Assembly (NCBI GenBank): GCA_964514215.1
Contig: CAZEPW010000095.1
Location: 1-7,777 of the forward strand
From: CAYQUC01 sp964514215
Lineage (GTDB): Bacteria > Pseudomonadota > Gammaproteobacteria > UBA6429 > Thiohalophilaceae
Direction of reading: 5' to 3'
DNA length: 7,777 nt
Part shown: positions 1 through 7,748 of the stretch, in pieces
Numbering within the stretch: the first letter of the stretch is position 1
Layout of the letters: each line of letters begins with the position of its first letter
Notes under the pieces: model-generated
The model's database searches: none
What the model was told of the DNA's origin: nothing
What the model saw: the letters and a program-made list of their open reading frames with translations, nothing else
Program-made: the position numbers and the translations under genes

Positions 1-117
1 AGTCAGTTTAGTAAGGCGGCTGTTCTTGTCTAGGTGGGGTTTAGCCGACGCTTACGTAGCGTACGTACGGATCTGCGCGGGGGGAGCTGAGTGATCAGCT
101 TTCCTACCGGTACCGAC
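1..117 (+). mobile_element. Probable 3' end of a group II intron (domains V-VI), 5' part outside window
   Basis: No protein is supported here, but the sequence resembles the RNA end of a bacterial group II intron. Positions 41-74 resemble the 34-nt domain V: AGC at 43-45 (the catalytic-triad position), an upper stem ACGCT/AGCGT (48-52 with 58-62), and the 3' strand GTACGTACGG typical of these introns. Positions 79-108 resemble domain VI: a stem GGGGAGCTGA/TCAGCTTTCC (81-90 with 95-104, two G.T pairs) capped by the GNRA-type loop GTGA. Next comes CCTACC, where A106 would be the bulged branch-point adenosine. The intron would end at an AC near 113 or 117. G+C is about 56%, against a clearly AT-rich flank, which fits transferred DNA. 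Weak points are that the lower domain V stem is imperfect (G44 faces A71) and the bulge is larger than usual. The call rests on remembered consensus and visible folding, with no reverse transcriptase gene in view. Confidence 0.45.
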
Positions 118-142
118 TATTTATTCTTATTCTGTTAAATTA

Positions 143-170
143 AACCTCCCCGAAAAAAATCGGGGAAGTT
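143..170 (-). terminator. Rho-independent terminator of the lipoprotein gene
   Basis: An 11-position inverted repeat (143-153 with 160-170, one mismatch) has a core of TCCCCGA/TCGGGGA and a six-A loop. It lies 20 nt past the stop codon of the minus-strand lipoprotein gene. On that strand the stem is followed by GTTTAATTTAA, a modest T-rich tail. On the plus strand it is followed by TTTTAG, so it may also stop transcripts arriving from the intron-like element. Confidence 0.75.
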
Positions 171-189
171 TTAGTTAAGTCTGATTAAA

Positions 190-2785
190 TTACATCATCC
201 CTGAAAATGCTACTCTAGGTGATTTAGTTGGTGTACCGATTAGGGTACCAGTTTCAGCTACTGGAGTAACCTCAAATATTAAATAGCATGTTTGCATTTC
301 TGGACATGGATTAATTATTCGTAAATTCTGGTTTGTTGGATTTAAACCTTGAATTTCTATTAGTCCACCATTTATGCCAATAGTGTAGAACCATTTGAAT
401 GTTGTTGTTCCTTCGTTGTCTTGCTCGTTATCACTATAGTTATATGTACCATTAGCTAATAGAGTTTCTTCAAATGTTGATATTGTCCCAATTAAGACAT
501 CGTTTGCTATTGGAGCTTCGTTAACTAATAAATTAATATTGACACTGGTACTAACATCAGGATTGACGTTATCACTTATAACAATGTTGATTGTCACTGA
601 GCGGGCCGTTCCTGTAGCCGGTGCGGTATATAATACTTTTGCAGGAACCGTAGTGGTATCCAGCCGCAATGAANNNNNNNNNNNNNNNNNNNNNNNNNNN
701 NNNNNNNNNNNNNNNNNNNNNNNNNNNNNNNNNNNNNNNNNNNNNNNNNNNNNNNNNNNNNNNNNNNNNNNNNGCTATTTCAATTTCAGTAGGACTTCCA
801 ATGCTGGCTTCAAATGGACCCGCACCAACGGTAATGATCGGTGGTTGATCTACTGCTGCAATCACTAAATTAACCGCCACACTGGCACTAACATCAGGAT
901 TGACATTATCACTTACAACAATGTTGACTGTCACTGAGCGGGCTGCTCCTGTAGTCGGTGCGGTATATAATACTTTTGCAGGAACCGTAGTGGTATCCAG
1001 CCGCAATGAACCATCTGCAACAGGTATAGCGGCCACTGATAATTGCGGACTATCATCAGCAACAGTTGCTATTTCAATTTCAGTAGGACTTCCAATGCTG
1101 GCTTCAAATGGACCCGCACCAATGGTAATGACTGGTGGTGGATCTATTGGCGCAATAACAGTCACAACCACTTTTCCAGAATTAGAGTTGACTAGGCCAC
1201 CATCGTTGAGAGTGAAGCTAAATTCGACATCACCTAATGTGCTACCCGCTGTGAAGTTTATTGAACCATCAATAGTAACTATTGAAGTTGAGCTGTCACT
1301 TTCGACACCTGCTATGGTTGGTGGTGTTACGCTAGCAACTTTAAGTGGGTTGTTTTCCGCATCGCTACCCAATTGTGAAGCGAGTAGGTTCACCGTATCA
1401 CCAGCCGTTACTGTTAATGTAACATTCGTTAATGCCGTTGGAGCTGTATTTGCTACATCAGCAACAGTAACACTAACCGTGGCTGGACTTGTTGAAATAT
1501 CAAAACCATCAAAAGCAAAATAGGTAAATGAATCAGTTGCACCGGCTGCTAATGTGCCGGGGTTATAGATAATTGTTTTGTTTAACGTATCGAGTACTGC
1601 ACTACTTCCGCTATTCATTGCTTGAGCTGTTGCGGATACCATCATCGCGATTAATGGATCGTTTTCGGCATCGGTATCATTGTCTAAAACAGGGATAACA
1701 ATTGAACTACCTGTGACGGCGATGATTGGTGTTGCGTTTGCACTTGGATCATCTACTGCTACAGGTGGTGTGTTGCCTGTATCTGGAGTAGCAACAAAAA
1801 TTGCGCCAGTAAAACTTGAAATTAGGTTGGTATAATTTGTGATTGCAGTGTTATTTGTTGTTAGTGATGTTGCATTCTCAGGTGAGTTTATAAATATTGA
1901 AATGTTTTTAGCAAGGTCATCACGGTAAATAATTTTAGTCACTGCTTGATTACTTATTTGCAAGGTACCGGCTGAACCTAATGCGTTGGTTTTGCCATTG
2001 AGCAATCCATCTGCATTGATGTCTTTAAATGCAAGCAGGGCAAATGTTTTTGAATTTGCATTCATGTAAGCCATGTTGTTGGCACCAGTCATCATGCCCA
2101 TCATGGTGATTTCTTTTACTAGGCTTGATAGTGCCGCGTTTGCAAAGCCGTATTTGTATTTATCGGTAACATCGGTTGTTGCATTGTTTGCATCGGTTAC
2201 ATCAACGGGTAACGTGGTGATGATGTTAACACCAATCCAATCGCTAATAATTTTATTTGCATTGGTAATGGCAACATCAACGGCTGTGCCATTTTGCTTG
2301 ATATCATATAGAGCTAAACCATAAGCTAAGTTGGTGTAGTAGGTGATAGCGATGGTTTGCGCTTGAGCTGCTTTGTAGTTTAGTACGGCACATATTTCTT
2401 CGCCGACATTAAAATCGACTTTAAGTTTTTCCATGACACCGTTATTGTTTGTTGGTGTACTAGCGGCTTCGCTATAGGTGCCACCTTTACTGCATAACAA
2501 GACTGGGCCGTCATTGCTTGTTATTGCTATGTTGAATGTGCCACTGGCATCGGTAATGCTATTTAGAGTTGCTATTTCCGCGCCTTGTGTGCCGGCGCTA
2601 AAGTTATAGGCGGTAACCGCTGCCATTTCGACCGGGCCGAGAGCTACTAGTCCAGTGATGTTTTCATTGGTGACGGGTGTTGTCGATGTTGATACGGGGA
2701 TATCACTGCTATTACAAGCAACCAGGCTTGCAAATAAACTGAGGGTGATTAATTTTTTAAAAAAGTGTTTTTTAATGGACAACAT
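190..2785 (-). CDS. Repeat-containing Ig/cadherin-like surface lipoprotein, interrupted by an assembly gap
   Basis: This is a predicted outer-membrane lipoprotein of unknown ligand. The start ATG (2783-2785) follows a good AAGGGAG ribosome site 8 nt upstream. A lysine-rich N-terminus and hydrophobic stretch lead to the lipobox LVAC with Cys24. Asn at +2, not Asp, favours outer-membrane sorting. Residues 41-135 resemble a carboxypeptidase-regulatory-like beta domain (GLVALGPVEMAAVTAY; TDASGTF) with a possible Cys98-Cys132 pair. Residues 136-330 form an unrecognised, more helical region with a calcium-loop-like DINADGLLNG (255-264). Residues 340-443 are a cadherin-like/bacterial Ig domain (VLDNDTDAENDPL), and 446-545 are a second one. 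Two 98-residue near-identical repeats follow, then a different C-terminal Ig-like domain ending at the TAA at 190-192, with Cys pair CPEMQTC. The 100-N gap shifts the frame. With a 57-nt gap the gene reads through as 850 residues. Adhesion or a surface structural role is inferred from architecture only. Confidence 0.85.
529..847 (-). repeat. 98-residue tandem repeat, copy 2 (contains the gap)
   Basis: This is the second copy of the 294-bp unit, with the 100-N gap in its middle. Its distal part (529-673) matches copy 1 at an offset of 337 nt, which equals 294 plus the 43 surplus N. Within 597-673 I see three substitutions against 934-1010, and the roughly 50 bases next to the gap are identical. 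Below about 529 the sequence diverges into the C-terminal domain. More copies may be hidden in the gap. Confidence 0.88.
674..773. other. Assembly gap (100 N) inside a tandem repeat
   Basis: This is exactly 100 N, the usual placeholder for a gap of unknown length. Both flanks match the complete neighbouring repeat copy: 597-673 aligns to 934-1010, and 774-828 aligns to 1068-1122 without a difference. The missing piece corresponds to 1011-1067 (57 nt), so the real gap should be 57 nt or 57 plus a multiple of 294. The two bases right of the gap (774-775) give a GCN alanine codon on the minus strand, as the repeat predicts. Confidence 0.97.
848..1141 (-). repeat. 98-residue tandem repeat, copy 1 (complete, 294 bp)
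   Basis: This is the complete repeat unit of the lipoprotein gene, encoding residues 549-646 (from PPVITIGAGPF to about VNLVIAAVD). The unit contains SIGSPTEIEI, ADDSPQL, SLRLDTTTVPAKVLYTAP and SDNVNPDVS, which reads as a beta-sandwich, Ig-like module. The period is exactly 294 nt, seen as identical 55-nt starts at 774 and 1068, so recombination between copies keeps the frame. Confidence 0.93.
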
Positions 2786-2793
2786 GGAAATAG

Positions 2794-2800
2794 CTCCCTT
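2794..2800 (-). promoter_or_regulatory. Ribosome binding site of the lipoprotein gene
   Basis: On the minus strand AAGGGAG lies 8 nt before the ATG at 2785. This supports that start, which also places the lipobox Cys at residue 24, a normal distance. Confidence 0.8.
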
Positions 2801-2903
2801 ATGTAGTTTTTAAGAAGCTAGATACGTATAGTGCTTTTGTTTAGCTATACCAACCGCTTCCTTGCTAATACGTTTTATTTTTTATTATTATTATTGTGTG
2901 AAG

Positions 2904-2932
2904 ATGATACAAATGACCGTTTGGCTTGTCAA
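2904..2932 (-). promoter_or_regulatory. Sigma70-type promoter of the lipoprotein gene
   Basis: On the minus strand a perfect TTGACA (-35, 2927-2932) is followed after 17 nt by TATCAT (-10, 2904-2909), one mismatch from consensus. Transcription would start near 2897, giving a leader of about 110 nt that begins within a (TTA)4 tract on the plus strand (2882-2893). A short inverted repeat GTTTG/CAAAC (2919-2923 with 2930-2934) overlaps the -35. It is too short to call an operator. Confidence 0.65.
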
Positions 2933-3127
2933 ACAGTGGTTTTTTTTGTGTAACTAAAGATACAGAACTAATGTGAACCAGTAATTTTTAATATTTTTGA
3001 TATTTTTGATAATGGTATTAATTTATTTTAGATTGATTCTTAAAGGAGAACGTTAATTTTCGGTTTGTATTAGTGGCGGTTTTATTTGAATTAAAAATTG
3101 TAATGGTTAAATTTAAAAATTTTCATT

Positions 3128-3150
3128 AGTCAATATCACTAGTATTGACT
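3128..3150 (-). terminator. Palindrome behind uvrA, possible weak terminator
   Basis: A perfect 8-bp inverted repeat AGTCAATA/TATTGACT with a 7-nt spacer lies 34 nt past the uvrA stop. On the minus strand the T run (ATTTTT) begins only about 7 nt after the stem, and the stem is A/T-rich, so termination would be weak. A protein-binding palindrome is the alternative reading. Confidence 0.35.
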
Positions 3151-3183
3151 GCGCGCGTGGAAATGGTTGAGTAGTTTCGGACT

Positions 3184-6009
3184 TTATTTTTTTAGTATTG
3201 GTTTTAAGTATTGACCAGTGTAGGAGTTTTTATTTTTAACCAAGTCTTCCGGGGTTGCGGCACAGACTATTGTGCCACCTTTGTCGCCACCTTCGGGGCC
3301 AAGGTCGATGATCCAGTCGGCGGTTTTGATGACATCTAAATTATGTTCAATAACGACAATGGTATTGCCGTGATCGCGCAGTCGGTGTAGTACTTGTAAT
3401 AATTGTTCGATGTCGTGGAAGTGTAGGCCGGTGGTTGGTTCATCTAATATATAGAGTGTATTACCGGTGTCGCGTTTGGATAATTCTTTAGAGAGTTTGA
3501 TACGCTGTGCTTCACCACCGGAGAGGGTGGTGGCGTTTTGACCGAGTTGGATATAACTGAGTCCAACGTCCATTAGTGTTTGTAATTTTCGTTTTAGGGG
3601 GGGGATGGCGCTGAAGAACGGTAGTGCATCTTCAACTGTTAAATTTAATACTTCGTTTATATTTTTACCTTTGTATTTGATTTCCAGCGTTTCGCGGTTG
3701 TAGCGTTTGCCTTTGCAGACATCGCAAGTAACATATACATCGGGTAGGAAGTGCATTTCAACTTTGATAACGCCATCACCTTGGCAAGCTTCGCAGCGAC
3801 CGCCTTTGACATTAAAACTAAATCGTCCGGGAGTATAGCCGCGGGCGCGTGATTCGGGAGTGGCAGAAAATAATTCTCTAATGGGAGTAAATAATTGTGT
3901 GTAAGTTGCCGGGTTTGAGCGTGGTGTTCGGCCGATGGCGCTTTGATTAATGTCGATTACTTTATCACAAAAATCGATGCCGGTGATGCTATCACATTCG
4001 GCAGGTTGTCGGTCGGCACCGTTTAATTCGATAACGGAGTGTAAATATAAAGTGTCGTTAATTAGTGTTGATTTACCTGAACCGGATACACCGGTAATCG
4101 CGGTTAATACACCGACTGGAATTTTTGCGGTGACATTTTTTAAATTATTTCCGCGAGCGCCTGTTATGATTATTTGTTTGTTTTTATCAATTTTGGTTCG
4201 CTCAGTTGGTATGGTTATTTGCCGTTTGCCAGATAGGTATTGCCCGGTGAGTGATTTTGGATTTTTTAAAATTTGTTTTGCTGTGCCTTGGGCAACGATA
4301 TGGCCGCCATGCACACCGGCACCGGGCCCGATATCAACGACATAGTCGGCACTCATAATGGCATCTTCGTCATGTTCGACTACGATCACGGTGTTGCCTA
4401 AATCACGCAGGTAAATTAAAGTGTTTAATAGGCGTTGATTATCGCGTTGATGTAAACCGATAGAGGGTTCATCTAAAATATACATAACGCCAACTAAACC
4501 GGCACCAATTTGGCTGGCCAGACGGATGCGTTGTGCTTCGCCACCCGATAGCGTATTGGCACTGCGTTCAAGGGTGAGGTAATTTAATCCGACATTCACT
4601 AAAAAATCGAGTCGTTGTGTTATTTCTTTTACTATTTTATCGGCAACTTTTCCGCGTCGGCCTTCTAGTTTTAATTGTTTAAAAAATATTTTAGCCTGAT
4701 CAATCGGCATTGATGTAATGTCGGGGAGTACTTTGTCGGTGATATACACGTGTCGCGCACCGAGAGTTAGGCGTGTTCCATTACAAGTTGGACAGGTTTG
4801 TTTACTCATGTTTTTGGCGAGTTCTTCTCGAACCACATTGGATTCAGTCTCGTTATAACGGCGTTGCATATTGGGTATGATGCCTTCAAACGGATGTTTT
4901 TTTATGTTTTTATCACCGCGATCATTAAAATAGGTGAATTTGATGATGTCCTTGCCGCTGCCGTGCATGATCATCTTTTGAATTTTTTTGGCGAGTTTAT
5001 TAAAGGGTTTATCAATGTCGAATTTATAATGTTTTTGTAGTGACTCTAACATTTGAAAGTAATAGGCATTGCGTCGATCCCAACCTTGAATGGCACCGTT
5101 TGATAAACTTAGTGTTGCATCTTTAATTATTTTTTGTTCATTAAAGAATTGCTCGATGCCAAGACCATCACAGGTTGCACATGCACCAACAGGATTATTA
5201 AATGAAAATAAGCGTGGCTCGAGTTCACTCAAGGCATAGCCGCATTTTGAGCATGCAAAGCGAGATGAAAAAACAATGTCTTCGTTTTCGGTATCATCAA
5301 TGTAGGATATGCGTGCGATACCTTCGCTTAGGTTTAAGGCAGTTTCTAAAGAGTCGGCAAGTCGGGTTTGAATGTCTTCACGTACTTTGAACCGATCGAC
5401 CACAACTTCAATGGTGTGTTTTTTGCGTAGGTCGAGCGCCGGTGGCTCATCAAGTTCATACACTTCACCATCAATACGCGCACGGATAAATCCATCGGCA
5501 CGTAATGAGTCTAATATTTGTTGGTGTTCACCTTTGCGGTTTTCAACAACGGGTGATAACAGCATGAGTTTTGTCGCGTTGGGTAGTTCTAATATCTGAT
5601 CAACCATTTGGCTGACGGTTTGGGCATCCAATATAATATTGTGATCCGGGCAACGTGGTTCACCTGCCCGAGCAAATAATAATCGTAAGTAATCGTAAAT
5701 TTCGGTGATGGTGCCAACGGTCGAGCGTGGGTTATGCGATGTTGATTTTTGCTCGATGGAAATAGCCGGTGATAACCCTTCTATATGATCAATATCGGGT
5801 TTTTCCATTACCGATAAAAATTGTCTGGCATAAGCCGAGAGGGATTCTACGTAACGGCGTTGACCTTCGGCATAAATTGTATCAAAAGCGAGTGATGATT
5901 TGCCTGAGCCCGATAATCCGGTAATCACGATTAGCTTATCACGTGGTAGTTCGAGATTGATGTTTTTTAAGTTATGGGTTCGTGCGCCACGTATTAAAAT
6001 ATTCTTCAT
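3184..6009 (-). CDS. uvrA: UvrABC system protein A (excision-repair ATPase)
   Basis: UvrA is the damage-sensing ABC ATPase of nucleotide excision repair. As a dimer it scans DNA in the cytoplasm and loads UvrB on lesions. The 941 residues match the family length (940 in E. coli). In order: Walker A GLSGSGKS (31-38); UvrB-binding and insertion region; zinc module C253, C256, C277, C280; CPTC (406-409); ABC signature LSGGEAQRIRL (487-497); Walker B ILDEP (511-515); second Walker A GVSGSGKS (640-647); zinc module C739, C742, C762, C765, needed for damage recognition; second signature LSGGEAQRIKL (829-839); second Walker B ILDEP (854-858). All key residues are intact. ATG at 6007-6009 follows GCAGGAA a few nt upstream, and the N-terminus aligns with the family. 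The gene is divergent from yajR. I found no LexA box upstream, so SOS control, known in E. coli, is not supported here. Confidence 0.99.
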   Translation of the reverse strand: MKNILIRGARTHNLKNINLELPRDKLIVITGLSGSGKSSLAFDTIYAEGQRRYVESLSAYARQFLSVMEKPDIDHIEGLSPAISIEQKSTSHNPRSTVGTITEIYDYLRLLFARAGEPRCPDHNIILDAQTVSQMVDQILELPNATKLMLLSPVVENRKGEHQQILDSLRADGFIRARIDGEVYELDEPPALDLRKKHTIEVVVDRFKVREDIQTRLADSLETALNLSEGIARISYIDDTENEDIVFSSRFACSKCGYALSELEPRLFSFNNPVGACATCDGLGIEQFFNEQKIIKDATLSLSNGAIQGWDRRNAYYFQMLESLQKHYKFDIDKPFNKLAKKIQKMIMHGSGKDIIKFTYFNDRGDKNIKKHPFEGIIPNMQRRYNETESNVVREELAKNMSKQTCPTCNGTRLTLGARHVYITDKVLPDITSMPIDQAKIFFKQLKLEGRRGKVADKIVKEITQRLDFLVNVGLNYLTLERSANTLSGGEAQRIRLASQIGAGLVGVMYILDEPSIGLHQRDNQRLLNTLIYLRDLGNTVIVVEHDEDAIMSADYVVDIGPGAGVHGGHIVAQGTAKQILKNPKSLTGQYLSGKRQITIPTERTKIDKNKQIIITGARGNNLKNVTAKIPVGVLTAITGVSGSGKSTLINDTLYLHSVIELNGADRQPAECDSITGIDFCDKVIDINQSAIGRTPRSNPATYTQLFTPIRELFSATPESRARGYTPGRFSFNVKGGRCEACQGDGVIKVEMHFLPDVYVTCDVCKGKRYNRETLEIKYKGKNINEVLNLTVEDALPFFSAIPPLKRKLQTLMDVGLSYIQLGQNATTLSGGEAQRIKLSKELSKRDTGNTLYILDEPTTGLHFHDIEQLLQVLHRLRDHGNTIVVIEHNLDVIKTADWIIDLGPEGGDKGGTIVCAATPEDLVKNKNSYTGQYLKPILKK

Positions 6010-6268
6010 TATTTCCTGCTTGTTATTCGCTTTTGTTGCTACGGAGTTATTGCTTTATGTCTTTTTGAAAATCCGTTTTAAGGATTAACCGGGAACCTGT
6101 TAATATACCCATATAATACGGGCAGTGCCAAAGAACATTGTGATTAATTTTTTCGATGTGCTTGATTCACACGACCTAATAAAATTTACTTTTAAATTCA
6201 ATAGCATAGAGCCTTATTGTTAGGCTGATGTGTTAGTGATTTTTGCTTTAGGGAAACGTTATAAAATA
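6010..6268. promoter_or_regulatory. Divergent uvrA-yajR intergenic region
   Basis: These 259 bp between divergent starts must carry both promoters. Besides the uvrA candidate there is a weak plus-strand pair TTGATT (6162-6167), 17 nt, TTTACT (6185-6190) that could serve yajR. I see no LexA box (CTGT-N8-ACAG) and no small gene. Confidence 0.55.
6102..6131 (-). promoter_or_regulatory. Candidate uvrA promoter
   Basis: On the minus strand TTGGCA (-35, 6126-6131) and TATATT (-10, 6102-6107) are separated by 18 nt. This predicts a start near 6095 and a leader of about 85 nt. A small inverted repeat AATCC/GGATT (6070-6074 with 6082-6086) lies in that leader. On the plus strand a perfect TATAAT (6112-6117) sits in the same place but lacks a recognisable -35, so any yajR promoter there would overlap this one. 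Confidence 0.4.
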
Positions 6269-7645
6269 ATGAAAATGGATGGTATGACCAAGTACGAACG
6301 GCGCACGGCAATGGCGTTATCGGGAATATTCGCCACGCGAATGTTAGGGTTATTTATGATATTGCCGGTGTTTGCTATCTACGCGACTTCGCTTGAAGGT
6401 CAAAGTGAATTTTTAGCCGGAGTTGCCATTGGTATATACGGCTTAACTCAGGCGTTGTTTCAAATACCGATGGGCATGTTGTCGGATCGAATTGGGCGTA
6501 AACCCGTTATCATCGGTGGACTAATTGTATTTGCGCTGGGTAGTTTAATTGCTGCATCAGCCGATGATATTTGGTGGATAATTATTGGGCGCGCGATCCA
6601 AGGCAGTGGTGCTATTGCGGCGGTGGTGATGGCGCTTGCGTCGGATTTAACCCGTGAAGAAAATCGCATGAAAGTGATGGCCATTATTGGAATGAGCATC
6701 GGGTTTTCGTTTGCGCTTGCGATGGTATTGGGCCCGGTTCTTCAAGGTATTATTGGTGTATCCGGCATTTTTTATGTGACTGTGGCGTTAGCAATCAGTG
6801 GTATTCTGGTGGTTAAATTTTTAGTACCGACCCCTAGTATTAGTAGTTTTCATCGTGATACGGAGTTGGAAACAAAAAATTTATCGCAAGTGTTGTTTGA
6901 TCCGCAATTATTACGTTTGGATATTGGGATATTAATTTTACACATGGTGTTAACCGCAACCTTTCTTGCGATTCCAAAGGTGTTACAAAATAATCTGGGG
7001 ATACTTCAGGCAGAGCATTGGAAAATTTATTTGCCGGTTTTGTTGGGTTCAATGTTGTTGCTGGTGCCATTTATTATTTACGCTGAACGTAAACGAAAGT
7101 TAAAACAAGTCTTTAGTGGTGCTATTTTAAGTTTGGGCTTCGCTATTTTTGGTATGTGGAGTTTTGCAAATTCCACTGTCGGGATTGTGTTGATGTTGTT
7201 ATTGTTTTTTACGGCATTTAATCTGCTCGAGGCCAGTTTACCGTCTTTGGTTGCAAAAATTGCCCCTGCAACAAAAAAAGGCACTGCGATGGGGGTTTAT
7301 TCAAGCTCACAATTTTTGGGTATTTTTATTGGCGGATTAATTGCCGGAAAACTCAGTGATTTATACGGTTTTGAAACGATATTTATTTTGAATATTGTCA
7401 TTATTGCTATTTGGTTTTTACTGGCAATTTCAATGGCACAGCCGAGTTATCTTAGTACACAATTGCTTAATGTCGGTAACATTTCAGAGTCGGAGGCGAA
7501 TGCTTTAGTGTCACAATTGCTGAATATTCGTGGTGTTGCCGAGGCAACTGTCATCGCGCAAGATGGTGTGGCTTATTTAAAAGTTAATAAACAGGAGCTG
7601 GACCAAGATAGTTTATGGCAATATTCAACTAGCTCAGATAGTTAG
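6269..7645 (+). CDS. yajR: YajR-type major facilitator transporter
   Basis: This is an inner-membrane MFS transporter; the substrate of YajR is not established, and proton-driven export is inferred from the family. The chosen ATG gives 458 residues (E. coli 454). It aligns without offset to the E. coli protein as I recall it: both have ERR ending at residue 12 and motif A at 69 onward (GMLSDRIGRK, Asp73 and Arg77). An in-frame GTG at 6230 would add 13 residues of poor fit, although TTAGG precedes it; ATG codons at 6275 and 6284 are further options. AGGGA (6250-6254) is distant for 6269, so the start is not certain. Features: GRAIQGSGAIAAVVMALASD and VLGP in the N-terminal bundle, a basic central loop (AERKRKLKQV), GTAMGVYSSSQFLG in the C-terminal bundle, and a hydrophilic tail from about 390 corresponding to YajR's ferredoxin-like YAM domain. 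The gene lies between divergent uvrA and co-oriented ssb. Confidence 0.93.
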   Translation: MKMDGMTKYERRTAMALSGIFATRMLGLFMILPVFAIYATSLEGQSEFLAGVAIGIYGLTQALFQIPMGMLSDRIGRKPVIIGGLIVFALGSLIAASADDIWWIIIGRAIQGSGAIAAVVMALASDLTREENRMKVMAIIGMSIGFSFALAMVLGPVLQGIIGVSGIFYVTVALAISGILVVKFLVPTPSISSFHRDTELETKNLSQVLFDPQLLRLDIGILILHMVLTATFLAIPKVLQNNLGILQAEHWKIYLPVLLGSMLLLVPFIIYAERKRKLKQVFSGAILSLGFAIFGMWSFANSTVGIVLMLLLFFTAFNLLEASLPSLVAKIAPATKKGTAMGVYSSSQFLGIFIGGLIAGKLSDLYGFETIFILNIVIIAIWFLLAISMAQPSYLSTQLLNVGNISESEANALVSQLLNIRGVAEATVIAQDGVAYLKVNKQELDQDSLWQYSTSSDS

Positions 7646-7733
7646 TTTTAGGCTAAAATTTAATCTGTTTTTTAATTTAATTAATGTACACTATTAATAA
7701 CGATATGCCCTAAAAACACGAACGAATAACATT

Positions 7734-7740
7734 AAGAGGA
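7734..7740 (+). promoter_or_regulatory. Ribosome binding site of ssb
   Basis: AAGAGGA lies 8 nt before the ATG at 7749 and supports that start. The 103-bp gap after yajR is AT-rich. It contains only a very short hairpin (TTTTA/TAAAA, 7646-7658) and no clear promoter or LexA box. Confidence 0.75.
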
Positions 7741-7748
7741 ATAGAGAC

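Larger units (their letters stand above)
2786..3183. other. 398-bp AT-rich intergenic spacer between uvrA and the lipoprotein gene
   Basis: I see no convincing gene here. The spacer holds the lipoprotein promoter and leader, a direct repeat TATTTTTGA twice in tandem (2992-3000, 3001-3009), A/T-rich runs, and the palindrome at 3128-3150. An AAAGGAG at 3042-3048 looks like a ribosome site but has no start codon with an open frame behind it. Confidence 0.7.

Noticed and set aside
572..773. The lipoprotein reading frame continued past the gap to 572, ending in a non-repeat tail
   Set aside because: 100 N is not a multiple of three, so the frame beyond it is wrong. The repeat-matching frame continues to the stop at 190-192.
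529..1157. The repeats as a CRISPR array or insertion-sequence duplication
   Set aside because: The unit is 294 bp, directly adjacent, in frame and coding throughout; there are no spacers, terminal inverted repeats or transposase.
900..1523. A 207-residue open frame on the plus strand
   Set aside because: It lies antisense to the lipoprotein repeat and Ig-domain coding region, has no ribosome site or recognisable domain, and its translation mirrors the repeats. It is a shadow of the minus-strand gene.
3950..5599. Several plus-strand open frames of 62-131 residues inside uvrA
   Set aside because: They are antisense to an intact, highly conserved gene and show no family resemblance or translation signals.
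6097..6112. Possible LexA box beginning CTGT upstream of uvrA
   Set aside because: The second half-site would have to be ACAG at 6109-6112, but the sequence there is CCAT.
6230..6268. GTG at 6230 as the start of yajR
   Set aside because: The 13 extra residues lack a counterpart in E. coli YajR, while ATG 6269 aligns without offset. It is not fully excluded, because the ribosome site for 6269 is poorly placed.
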